From Candidatus Hydrogenedentota bacterium (GTDB taxonomy: Bacteria; Hydrogenedentota; Hydrogenedentia; Hydrogenedentales; JAEUWI01): DNA of 64,000 bases. Positions 18,055 through 28,323 of this stretch are shown piece after piece. The DNA lies in NCBI GenBank assembly GCA_016182605.1, contig JACPGE010000089.1:1-64000 (forward strand), read 5' to 3'. The first letter of the stretch is position 1. Each line of letters opens with the position of its first letter. The position numbers and the translations under genes were made by a program. The notes beneath the pieces were generated by a model. The model ran no database searches and had not been told where the DNA came from. It saw only the letters and a list, made by a program, of their open reading frames with translations.

Positions 18055-19950
18055 TCAGTCCCGCACGCGAAAGAGGATGCCGCGGCCCGCGCTGGCAACT
18101 GGCTCCAGCCACGGCAACGGGCGCAGTTCCTCCCGGACAGCGTCCGCCACGGGCTCCGTCGCCGGACAGTAGACATACTGCACACACCACCGCTCCACCA
18201 ACGCGCGCCGCGCGGTCTCCGGCGTGCCTCCCGAATAAAACACCGCCACGGCCGTTCGCACTTCCGGCATCACGTCGCGCGAGTAGTCCAGGGTGCCGTT
18301 GCCATAAACCGCTTTCGTGTTGGGACGCAGCGCGGCCAGATCGCCAAAGAGCGGCGCGCCCAGCGATGGTGCCAGCACCACGCCGCCCTCGATGTGCTCC
18401 ATCAGCGTGGCATCCGCCGCGTCCATGAAGGCGAAGCGCGTCCAATCGTAATGGCGCTGGAGGGTGCGGTAGCCCCACGGACCGTAGGTTACGGACCACG
18501 TCACCGCGATGGCACAGAGCCCGCAGATAACCATGACCGCGTAGATGCTGCGCACCAGGCGTGGCCGCGTTCCCTGCCAGCGCGATAGGGTGGACGCCGC
18601 CAGCAGGGCCATGGGAATGCCCAGGGTAATGACGAAGCGGTCGGGAGAGACGCGCAGGAACCAGCCCTGCCCCCATGCGCTGAGGGCAATGGGCAGGTAG
18701 GCCAGCAGCCAGAGCGCGGCCCAGGGCGGCGCGTCCGCATCGGTGAATTCTGCGCGCCGCAAGGCCCACGGCGCGAGCAGCGTCCCCACGGGCACGCCGA
18801 GGAGCGCCCAATCGCTGAACCGCACGGCCACCATCACGTCGGCGCAATGCCATACATTTCCGTAGTAGAACTGATATCCGGCGTAAAGCAGCACGAAGGC
18901 CGCGAGATAGCCCACGGCACCCATGCCCAGCCGGCCCAGCCACGCCGGTGCGCCGTGTAAGGCGCGCGGCAGCGCCTGCGGCACAAGCAGCCAATAAAAC
19001 ACCGTCGCACTGACGAAGGGCGAGAGCCACAACGCCGACCGCGCGTTGATCGCCACACCGGCGTACAGCTCCGGGTTCAGCGCTGCCAGCCGCAACACCC
19101 CAACGGCTGCCACGATCAGGCCCGCCGTCGGCAGGACAAACAGCGCCGCGCGCCGCCGCCAGGGGAGCACCGTCACCGTGCACATCATGATCAGCGCTAC
19201 CCCCCAGAACATGGGTCCGAGGCGGAGATTGAGCACGGTGCACACGCCCAGCAGGGTTGCGCTGAAAATCACGTCGCGAAAGTGCCCCCGCTGCAATGTG
19301 CGCAGCCAGCACACCAGGGCCAGCAGGCCGCACCCCAGCGAAAGCGTGTAGTACAGGCGCGACACCATGAGCCACGGCTGAAAGCGCGGCCCCTCGCATA
19401 ACTCGTAGTAGAAGTAGCGCAGGAATCGCGCGGCGAAGTCCGGATGCTCCGTCCATCCACACGCCACACTGAGCAGATACAGCACCCCGCCGAGTCCGCC
19501 ACCGAGCGCATAGAGCAGAAACGCGCCCCGCGCCAATCTGGGTGCGGCAACGGCCAGAAATATCCACGCCGCCCACACACTGAACGCCGCACCCAGCGCG
19601 TTCGCCCAGGCGAGTCCCCAGAAGGGGCTTATGCCGAACACGCGGTTCGCCTGACCTATCATGCCATACATCCGGTGATGGACAAGCGAAAAAAGGCTCG
19701 GGTCGCCCGCGGCGTAATCCCCCGTGCAGCGTGCATACGGGGAGTACCACGGGGAGTGGCCGTAGGCCATGCCCACTAGGTAGTTGGTCGTGTCGACCGT
19801 GTGCGCGCCCGTCGGCACAGTCCCCGCCGGGGGAAAGGTTTCAATGGCCCAGTGCGACACGGGCTCAATGGCCGCCAGCAGACAGATGGCTGCGGCGACC
19901 CAGGTTGGGGGCCGCAGTCGGCTGCGAGACGTGAGGGATGTTTCGGTCAC
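18055..19950 (-). CDS. Large polytopic membrane protein, GT-C-like
   Basis: About ten or more TM helices; no clear catalytic motif seen by eye. Confidence 0.55.
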   Translation of the reverse strand: MTETSLTSRSRLRPPTWVAAAICLLAAIEPVSHWAIETFPPAGTVPTGAHTVDTTNYLVGMAYGHSPWYSPYARCTGDYAAGDPSLFSLVHHRMYGMIGQANRVFGISPFWGLAWANALGAAFSVWAAWIFLAVAAPRLARGAFLLYALGGGLGGVLYLLSVACGWTEHPDFAARFLRYFYYELCEGPRFQPWLMVSRLYYTLSLGCGLLALVCWLRTLQRGHFRDVIFSATLLGVCTVLNLRLGPMFWGVALIMMCTVTVLPWRRRAALFVLPTAGLIVAAVGVLRLAALNPELYAGVAINARSALWLSPFVSATVFYWLLVPQALPRALHGAPAWLGRLGMGAVGYLAAFVLLYAGYQFYYGNVWHCADVMVAVRFSDWALLGVPVGTLLAPWALRRAEFTDADAPPWAALWLLAYLPIALSAWGQGWFLRVSPDRFVITLGIPMALLAASTLSRWQGTRPRLVRSIYAVMVICGLCAIAVTWSVTYGPWGYRTLQRHYDWTRFAFMDAADATLMEHIEGGVVLAPSLGAPLFGDLAALRPNTKAVYGNGTLDYSRDVMPEVRTAVAVFYSGGTPETARRALVERWCVQYVYCPATEPVADAVREELRPLPWLEPVASAGRGILFRVRD

Positions 19951-20094
19951 ACGGAGCCCCTGGTCGGAGGTTTAACGCTGTGTGAATCTAGCGTATTCGC
20001 CCCGCCAGTTCCAACGCCTGCCCGTGAATATTTGCTCCCCCGTCGGGGTAGTGGTAGTGGAAGGTCACAAAGTGGGGCCTCTCAAGGGCACTGG

Positions 20095-20149
20095 CCGCAG
20101 CCCCTTGACACCGCAGCCCCTTGACGGCGGCGGCCCTGCGGTTTATAGT
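20095..20149 (+). promoter_or_regulatory. Sigma70-type promoter with duplicated -35 segment
   Basis: TTGACG (20121-20126), 17-bp spacer, TATAGT (20144-20149); 16-bp tandem repeat CCGCAGCCCCTTGAC(A/G) at 20095 and 20111. Confidence 0.55.
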
Positions 20150-20204
20150 GGTATCCTACAGTGTAGAACCTAATATCGGCGCGGTGCGCCGGGGAGTCAG
20201 GATC

Positions 20205-20666
20205 ATGTCCAGCCAGGATCGGCGTTTCACAGCAGACGAAATCACGGCCATTGTCCGGCGGGCCCTGGAATCCCAGCGCGACCGGGACAGCACCACCCGC
20301 GAGGAACTCGCGGAGATTGCAGCCCAAATGGGCATCAGCCCCGCGCAATTGGCCCAGGCCATCGACGACGAGGAGCGCGATGGCGGCCTGGAACGCGCGA
20401 AGACCGCTTGGCTGCAACGGCGCCGCCACGCCTTCAACGAGCACCTCCTCTCCTATGTCATTGTGAACGGCGCGCTCGTGGCCATGAACCTGCTCACCAC
20501 GGGCTATCCCTGGGCCCTGTGGAGCATCTTCGGCTGGGGTATCGGCCTCGCCTTCGACGCCGCCGATACCTTCCTGCCCAACCCCGAAAAGGTGACCCGG
20601 GGCGCGCAGAAAGCGCTGGACCGCGAACGCCGCCTCAAGGAGCGCCGGGGCTTCGCCAAGATCTAA
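20205..20666 (+). CDS. 2TM-domain-type small membrane protein
   Basis: FTADEITAIVRRALE...REELAEIAAQMGISPAQLAQAI, then FNEHLLSYVIVNGALVAMNLLTTGYPWALWSIFGWGIGLAFD. Confidence 0.75.
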   Translation: MSSQDRRFTADEITAIVRRALESQRDRDSTTREELAEIAAQMGISPAQLAQAIDDEERDGGLERAKTAWLQRRRHAFNEHLLSYVIVNGALVAMNLLTTGYPWALWSIFGWGIGLAFDAADTFLPNPEKVTRGAQKALDRERRLKERRGFAKI

Positions 20667-20822
20667 AGCGCGCGTGGGCCCCAATCCTGCCTGAATCTTG
20701 CACCCGTTGGGCGCTCTAACCCATAATACGGGCTCTTTTTATGCCCGATCCTCCGCTCCCTGCGCCGCAGGGCTCTTGGGGGACCGCGCCGCAGTACCCC
20801 AACCAAACGAGATGCAAGCTTC

Positions 20823-22511
<1,689 letters not shown>

Positions 22512-22587
22512 TCTCAGGATCGCGAGCCTCCCGCCCGCACGAAAACGGAGCGTGGGCGTCCCGCCCGCACACACCCCACTCTCCGCC

Positions 22588-22626
22588 GTGCCACGCGATC
22601 GCGTTCCGCGCGTTCGTGTGCTCGTT
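22588..22626 (+). repeat. Dispersed hairpin repeat (GTGCCACGCGAT...TTCGTGTG family), copy 2
   Basis: GTGCCACGCGATCGCGTTCCGCGCGTTCGTGTGCTCG; relatives at 16641-16673 (-), 23708-23744 (+), 53275-53311 (-). Confidence 0.7.
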
Positions 22627-22788
22627 ATCTGAGGAGGCCGCAGCATCGGCCCATAATGTCGCTTCAGCGGAAGGGGCCTCTCATTCCCACGGTCCACCCT
22701 GGCAACGACGCAGGAATGATAATGTATTGGCGCTTTCGTCGAAAGTGGACTAGAATAATCCAGGGGCTGCGAGCCCCCAAAGGTGTCT

Positions 22789-23292
22789 ATGTTGGAGTTT
22801 CGAAAGCCCAGACTCTATCTTGAAACCACCGTGCCGAGCTACTACACGTCCAGACCAAGTGCCGACATCGTTCTGGCAGGTCACCAGCAAATAACTCGAG
22901 AGTGGTGGTTATTCAGAAGTTCCGGGTACGGCATTTTTGTGTCGGAACTGGTATGGCAGGAGGCCAGCCGGGGTGACGGAGAAGCTTCCGTGAAGCGCTG
23001 CGAGGCAATAGCGGCTTTCCCCGTACTCCGAACGAACCCATTGGCACTGGACTTGGCCGGCGAGTATCTCAAAACACTGCCGCTGCCTGCGAACGCCGGG
23101 GCAGATGCGTTGCATCTTGCCTTGGCAGTTGTGAATGGAATGGACTACTTGCTTACGTGGAATTGCCGGCATATCGCCCGGGGCTCAGTTAAACGGGCGT
23201 TGCCCGGGGTGAACGATAAATTGGGCTATGATACGCCAACAATTTGTACCCCAGAGGAGTTGCTTTATGACAATCCAGACGACATGGTCTGA
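22789..23292 (+). CDS. PIN-domain protein, VapC-like
   Basis: RLYLETTVPSYYTSRPSADIVLAGHQQITREWW, VSELVWQEASRGD, AGADALHLALAVVNGMDYLLTWNCRHIARG. Confidence 0.85.
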   Translation: MLEFRKPRLYLETTVPSYYTSRPSADIVLAGHQQITREWWLFRSSGYGIFVSELVWQEASRGDGEASVKRCEAIAAFPVLRTNPLALDLAGEYLKTLPLPANAGADALHLALAVVNGMDYLLTWNCRHIARGSVKRALPGVNDKLGYDTPTICTPEELLYDNPDDMV

Positions 23293-23458
23293 CACGATAG
23301 TCGACGAGATCCACAAAATCCGCCAGGAATTGCTGCAGGAAGCGGGGGGGGATCTGGAGTCGCTCGGAAAGTTGCTGATGCAAAAGCAAGATCGTCATGG
23401 AGACAATCTGGTCACACTAGATCCTCACCCCCCAAGACCTCTGCGCAACAAAGACTAA
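23267..23458 (+). CDS. Small protein downstream of PIN gene, putative antitoxin
   Basis: MTIQTTWSDTIVDEIHKIRQELLQEAGGDLESLGKLLMQKQDRHGDN; overlaps the PIN gene by 26 bp; resembles small ORFs that follow this PIN subfamily. Confidence 0.65.
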   Translation: MTIQTTWSDTIVDEIHKIRQELLQEAGGDLESLGKLLMQKQDRHGDNLVTLDPHPPRPLRNKD

Positions 23459-23480
23459 CGCCGGTAGAAAACGAAATTAT

Positions 23481-23562
23481 CTCGTTCCAACGGTCCCCCG
23501 TGGGCATGCATACGACTACCCCGCAACGCATACACCTACCCACGATCCCCCGAGAGAACGAG
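23481..23562. repeat. CTCGTTCC...palindromic repeat, copy A
   Basis: ctcgttccaacggtcccccgtgggcatgcatacgactaccccgcaacgcatacacctacccacgatcccccgagagaacgag. Confidence 0.8.
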
Positions 23563-23707
23563 ACGAAACACAGGAGCGTGGGCGTCCCGCCCGCACAAGT
23601 GCCGTGGTGGGAGGCACCGACAAGTTAGCCTGGGATCGCCGAGTTGAACTCGGCCTCCATCATCGCCCCGGCACGATCAAGCCAGGTTGTGATCTCGTTC
23701 CCCAGAT

Positions 23708-23744
23708 GTGCCACGCGATTGCGCTCCACGCATTCGCGTGCACG
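23708..23744 (+). repeat. Dispersed hairpin repeat (GTGCCACGCGAT... family), copy 3
   Basis: GTGCCACGCGATTGCGCTCCACGCATTCGCGTGCACG; stem CACGCGAT/ATTCGCGTG. Confidence 0.75.
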
Positions 23745-23752
23745 TGGTTAAT

Positions 23753-23835
23753 CTCGCTCCCACGGTCCTCCGTGGGAGTGCATACGACTACCTCGCAATG
23801 CATACGCATTCCCACGGGGGGACCGTGGGGACGAG
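23753..23835. repeat. CTCGTTCC...palindromic repeat, copy B
   Basis: ctcgctcccacggtcctccgtgggagtgcatacgactacctcgcaatgcatacgcattcccacggggggaccgtggggacgag. Confidence 0.85.
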
Positions 23836-24086
23836 GCATAGACCCCCAGCGGCACCTGCCACACGAGTTTGCCCGACGCGAGGTCGATACAGTGCTCATT
23901 CTCACAGTACACCGCCTCACACAGTACACCGTCGGTACGAGCCCAAAGCAGCGGGAGCGTGCCGAGCGGGTAAGTTTCGGGTATTTTTACCATACTTTGC
24001 GAGGAAACTTTGTTTTTCGAGAATCGTACGGATATTTTCCAAGGATGAGCTATTGTATATGTTTTGCATAGGGCAAAAGAAATGTA

Positions 24087-24114
24087 TTGACACCAGGTTT
24101 TTTTTTGCTAGTCT
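24087..24114 (+). promoter_or_regulatory. Candidate sigma70 promoter for the S74 genes
   Basis: TTGACA (24087-24092), 16-bp spacer with T9 run, TAGTCT (24109-24114). Confidence 0.4.
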
Positions 24115-24201
24115 CTATTTCAGTGAATAAACTGCCATTTGCGGTAAGGAAATGACTCAGTTCCCATTCAGAAGCCGAACCTGACAGAACTTCCAGGCAT
24201 G

Positions 24202-24282
24202 CTCGTTCCCACGGTCCTCCATGGGAATATAGGTGGGATTTGCGCACAAATATGCGTTCTTGCGGAGAGCCGTGGGAGCGAG
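24202..24282. repeat. CTCGTTCC...palindromic repeat, copy C (in the leader of the first S74 gene)
   Basis: ctcgttcccacggtcctccatgggaatat...gagagccgtgggagcgag. Confidence 0.8.
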
Positions 24283-24341
24283 AAATAAACTGCTATTTTC
24301 AGGAAAACAACTCGGTTCTCGTTTGGAAGGAGGTAATCGCA

Positions 24342-25376
24342 ATGCGATTTCTAGGCAAGCTCGATTTGCTGTGGCTTGGCATCGTGTTGGTGTTTGGGTG
24401 TGTATTTTCGACCAATGCCCATGGCTTAAACGATTTGGTGACCGATTATCGGATCTATCTAAACGACGCCCCAGCAAATACCTACTTGAACGACTTTACC
24501 ATAAGACCATTAGGAAATGAACTCCGTATTCAATATCCACTTATACAGCCGATTTGGATTATCGATTCGGCCGGCGCCTTGGGAATAGCAAAAGACCTCA
24601 TTGATATACCCGTAGGCGGCGTTGGGCAAGGCAAGCTTGTTATTCATGGTGCTCAGAACAGTACGTCGGGGCCCCACATCCAAATTACAAATTCGGCTGA
24701 CAACTACCCCGTACTGTGCTTGAGTTCGCAGCAGCACGATAAAGCAAGTATCGATTTCGATATGTACTTTGACGGCTCCAACACGCGCAGTTCCGACGCG
24801 GGCTCGAATGCCCGAATTGTCAAAGAAGGCGATAAACTGGAATTGCAGTACCGTGGAGGCCGGCCAGTGGGGGATGTCGTCAACGCCATGGATGCCATAG
24901 CATTGGATCTTGTGACCGGCGGTGTAAGTATGCCGGAAGTATACGGTGTTGCTGTCAGTGGGAATGTGCGCCCACTAAAAATCAAGAGCGATGGCACGTT
25001 AGGCTACACCGCGAGTTCCATTCGATTCAAAGAGAACGTACGTGATGCGCTTGCTTCCGATACAGAATGGGTATTTGCGTTGAGGCCCGTATCCTATACC
25101 TACAAAGCCCCTCTGGACGGAGATGTTGAGTTGGGTTTGTTGGCCGAGGAAGTTTCTCAGGTCCGGCCGGAAATGGTTAGTTACGTACGCAATCTGGTCC
25201 ATACGGAGCCCACGGCAGGGGATCAGCAGGGCGGCAATCAAGTGGTGGAAATGACGGAGACTCCAGAGACAGTGAATTACGAGGGGCTCGTCACGCCGCT
25301 GTTGGCAGAGATACAGAAGCTGAAGGCGGATCTTGTAGTGCTTCGCACGCGGGTGGCACAACTGAAGAGCAAATGA
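24342..25376 (+). CDS. Secreted protein with C-terminal peptidase_S74 (intramolecular chaperone) domain
   Basis: GGAAGGAGGTAAT Shine-Dalgarno; signal peptide MRFLGKLDLLWLGIVLVFGCVFSTNAHG; GTLGYTASSIRFKENVRD...ALRPVSYTYKAP...ELGLLAEEVSQVRPEMVSYV; Leu-rich C-terminal coiled coil. Confidence 0.85.
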   Translation: MRFLGKLDLLWLGIVLVFGCVFSTNAHGLNDLVTDYRIYLNDAPANTYLNDFTIRPLGNELRIQYPLIQPIWIIDSAGALGIAKDLIDIPVGGVGQGKLVIHGAQNSTSGPHIQITNSADNYPVLCLSSQQHDKASIDFDMYFDGSNTRSSDAGSNARIVKEGDKLELQYRGGRPVGDVVNAMDAIALDLVTGGVSMPEVYGVAVSGNVRPLKIKSDGTLGYTASSIRFKENVRDALASDTEWVFALRPVSYTYKAPLDGDVELGLLAEEVSQVRPEMVSYVRNLVHTEPTAGDQQGGNQVVEMTETPETVNYEGLVTPLLAEIQKLKADLVVLRTRVAQLKSK

Positions 25377-25473
25377 TGTGCGCCCGTGTCCCAAAGGTGA
25401 GATAGTCTCAATCGGTTGGCGGTTTCGTAATCTGTAAATTCTGGTTGGTTATCGACAAGAAAAGGACGGCAAA

Positions 25474-26556
25474 ATGTCATTCAAGAAAGCAATTGGCAGG
25501 CTGGATTTGGCCTTGGCGCTTTTGATCGCTTTTGGTTTCGCGCTGGCTAACGTTTCACTTGCTGGCGCGGCAGAACTCGTAAGCAGCGATGCCCATCCTG
25601 GTGTCTACCTGCAAGACACAAGTGCCAATAGCGACGATTTCCGGATTGGCGTGGACTTGGGTATTTTAAGCATTTCGATTGATACGAATGATGACAACTA
25701 TCGACTCGACGAAGAGCATTTAAGTGACGTGCCGTATGCCCTCGTTATGGATGCTGATGGCGACATGGGCATCGGCACGGAAACCATTCCTCGCGGGGCG
25801 GTGGGACAGGCAAAGCTCGCGATACATGGCTCCAGCGCCAATCAAGCCGGAATCCAGACGACGACAACACAAGACAATTACCCAGTCCTCTCAATTTACT
25901 CGTTCGCACACGACTCCAGCGCGATAAACTTCGACTGCTACTGGAACGGTTCGGCCTATGTTAGTTCCGATGCTGGATCCAACGCGCGTATCGCCAAGTA
26001 CGGTGATTGGCTGGATTTCCGTATCAAGTCCGGGATTACGGCCGGACAGGGGGTATCTGGCATGGGTTACGGGATGCGCATTCATCTCACGGATGGAAGT
26101 GTGACATTGCCGTACGTTTACGGGATACAGGTCAGTGGCTCCACTCGCGCGCTCTACATCAAGGATGATGGAACGCTCGGCTACCTCGCCAGTTCCATAC
26201 GATACAAGGAAAATGTAAGAGACCTGTCTGCCGCGGACACAGCGTGGCTGTACGATTTGCGGCCCGTTGTTTACGACTATAAAGCGCCCCTTGAGGGGAA
26301 GAATCAGTTTGGGTTAATAGCGGAAGAAGTTGAACTGGTCAATCCGGATATGGTGAGCTATGCCCGGGTGCTTTCGTATCCGGAACCGATACCGGGCGAG
26401 CAGGAGCAAGGGGAAGCCACTGTGTTTACCACGGATGTGCCCGAGACTGTCAACTACGAGAAGTTAATCGTGCCAATGTTGGTGGAGATTCAACAACTGC
26501 GGGCCGAGATAGATGCCGTAAAGGCGGATATAGATGCATTGGAGGCAGGGGAATAG
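25474..26556 (+). CDS. Secreted S74-domain protein, tandem paralog of the previous CDS
   Basis: Signal peptide; shared blocks VGQ(G/A)KL(V/A)IHG, DNYPVL, SSDAGSNARI, GTLGYxASSIR(F/Y)KENVRD, PETVNYE. Confidence 0.87.
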   Translation: MSFKKAIGRLDLALALLIAFGFALANVSLAGAAELVSSDAHPGVYLQDTSANSDDFRIGVDLGILSISIDTNDDNYRLDEEHLSDVPYALVMDADGDMGIGTETIPRGAVGQAKLAIHGSSANQAGIQTTTTQDNYPVLSIYSFAHDSSAINFDCYWNGSAYVSSDAGSNARIAKYGDWLDFRIKSGITAGQGVSGMGYGMRIHLTDGSVTLPYVYGIQVSGSTRALYIKDDGTLGYLASSIRYKENVRDLSAADTAWLYDLRPVVYDYKAPLEGKNQFGLIAEEVELVNPDMVSYARVLSYPEPIPGEQEQGEATVFTTDVPETVNYEKLIVPMLVEIQQLRAEIDAVKADIDALEAGE

Positions 26557-26662
26557 CGTTGCAATCGGTCGCAGCGCACGGAACTATCCTGATGGTAGTC
26601 GCTAAGTCTGTATTGGTGAGAGCGCAATTTGCGGTAACCCTGTTTACTTCGGGAGTCAGTCC

Positions 26663-28060
26663 ATGTTTCCGGTCAGAACGTTTATGGCGATTTTGCTGTG
26701 CTACTTCGGACTCGTCTTTCCGGGTTGCACTCCGGTTGTGATGCCGGATTTGGTGGGTGTGCAGAGAGAGATAGCGGAAGTCATCGTCTCGGCATTGGGG
26801 TTGTCGCTGGGCGCGGTAAGCGAGGCCTTCGATGAGAATGCGCCCACAGGCGAAGTCACCACGCAGGACCCCGCCGCAGGTACGCCCATTTTGGCGGGGG
26901 CGGTGGTGCGGATCCAGGTGTCGAAAGGGGCGCTCGTTCTGCCAGAAGCGGCCATTTCGTCCGATTTGAGCCATGGCATTGAGCCGTTGCTAGTCCATTT
27001 TGCGGATGCGAGTGCGCCGGGATCGGGCGAAGTGACAGCGTGGTCTTGGGACTTCGGGGACGCGGGGAGCGGCGAGGCAAACTTGAGCACGGAGCGGCAT
27101 CCTCAGCATATCTATGAAGTAGCGGGCACGTACCCGGTCACGTTGACCGTTACGACGCCCTACGGAAGCAGCACGGCTTCCGCCGGGGTCACCGTAACCT
27201 CGGTCGCCATGGCGCCGGTGCCGGCAGGGATATTCAGCATGGGAGATCCGTGGGCGGAAGGGCAGGCCGACGAATTGCCTGTGCACGAGATCACGCTTTC
27301 CGGGTATGAAATTGGACTCTATGAAGTGACGAACCAAGAATACGCCGACATGCTGAATTGGGCGAACCTGCGGGGTTATCTCTCCACGGCGTCCGAGGTG
27401 CGTGCGGGCGCCTATGGCTACGAGATTCTCGATGTGGACGACGATACGTGCCTGATTGAATTCGTGGACGGAAAGTTTGTTCCGGAGACCCGCGATGGCT
27501 ACTCCATGGCAAATCATCCTGTTCTGGAGGTCGTTTGGGTGGGTGCAACGGCCTACTGCAACTGGTTGAGCGAAGTACAAGGCTTGGAGCCATGTTACAA
27601 TACGGACACGTGGGAGTGTGATTTTACGAAGAACGGCTACCATCTGCCCACGGAGGCGCAATGGGAGCGGGCCGCCGGATGGGATGGCGAGCGGCATTTC
27701 CGATTTCCGGTTTCGTCTGATGAAGTCACCAACGCATCGGCAAACTTCGAGAATCCAAATCCACTCGGCTTAACGGCTTGGCCCATTACCACGCCTGTGG
27801 GGTATTATGCAGAGACTATAAGTCCGGTTGGCTGTTTCGACATGTGTGGTAACGCTTGGGAGTGGTGCAACGATTCCTATGACACCACATATTATGCGAA
27901 TTCTCCATCCGTAGACCCTTTGGGACCATCCGCATCTAATGAGAAGGTGCGGCGTGGCGGCGGGTGGATCTATGTAATCGATGCGTGCCGTACGTCGAAC
28001 CGAATAAGTAGCCAGATCAATACATCTCACGATGCGACAGGATTTCGCATAGCTCGATAG
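26663..28060 (+). CDS. Lipoprotein with PASTA-like, PKD-like and formylglycine-generating-enzyme (FGE/SUMF1-like) domains
   Basis: Lipobox VFPGC; MPDLVGVQREIAEVIVSALGLSLGAV (PASTA); VTAWSWDFGDAGSGEANLSTERHPQHIYEVAGTYPVTLTV (PKD); PAGIFSMGDPWAEGQADELPVHEITLSGYEIGLYEVTNQEYADML...YHLPTEAQWERAAGWDG...GGGWIYVIDACRTSNR (FGE). Confidence 0.9.
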   Translation: MFPVRTFMAILLCYFGLVFPGCTPVVMPDLVGVQREIAEVIVSALGLSLGAVSEAFDENAPTGEVTTQDPAAGTPILAGAVVRIQVSKGALVLPEAAISSDLSHGIEPLLVHFADASAPGSGEVTAWSWDFGDAGSGEANLSTERHPQHIYEVAGTYPVTLTVTTPYGSSTASAGVTVTSVAMAPVPAGIFSMGDPWAEGQADELPVHEITLSGYEIGLYEVTNQEYADMLNWANLRGYLSTASEVRAGAYGYEILDVDDDTCLIEFVDGKFVPETRDGYSMANHPVLEVVWVGATAYCNWLSEVQGLEPCYNTDTWECDFTKNGYHLPTEAQWERAAGWDGERHFRFPVSSDEVTNASANFENPNPLGLTAWPITTPVGYYAETISPVGCFDMCGNAWEWCNDSYDTTYYANSPSVDPLGPSASNEKVRRGGGWIYVIDACRTSNRISSQINTSHDATGFRIAR

Positions 28061-28073
28061 GCGCTTTGAGTAG

Positions 28074-28157
28074 CTCGTTCCCACGGTCCTTCGTGGGAGT
28101 GCATACGACTACCCCGCAACACATACGCATTCCCACGGGGGGACCGTGGGAAAGAGC
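28074..28157. repeat. CTCGTTCC...palindromic repeat, copy D
   Basis: ctcgttcccacggtccttcgtgggagtgcatacgactaccccgcaacacatacgcattcccacggggggaccgtgggaaagag. Confidence 0.85.
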
Positions 28158-28323
28158 CATTTTCATCCTCTCCAAATGCCAAGCCATCCGGGTGGCCCGT
28201 CGTTCTTGCGCTTCAGGTAGCCGCCGATGCGCGATGGTGTCCATGAGTGTCCTGTTGGTCCAGGCGCCGGCGGGCCGCGGCGCGGGACTGTAGCCGTGGG
28301 CGACGATAACTCGTGGAGCGGAT

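Noticed and set aside
24342-26556. Prophage interpretation of the S74 proteins
   Set aside because: No capsid, terminase, integrase or other tail genes nearby, and both proteins carry secretion signals.
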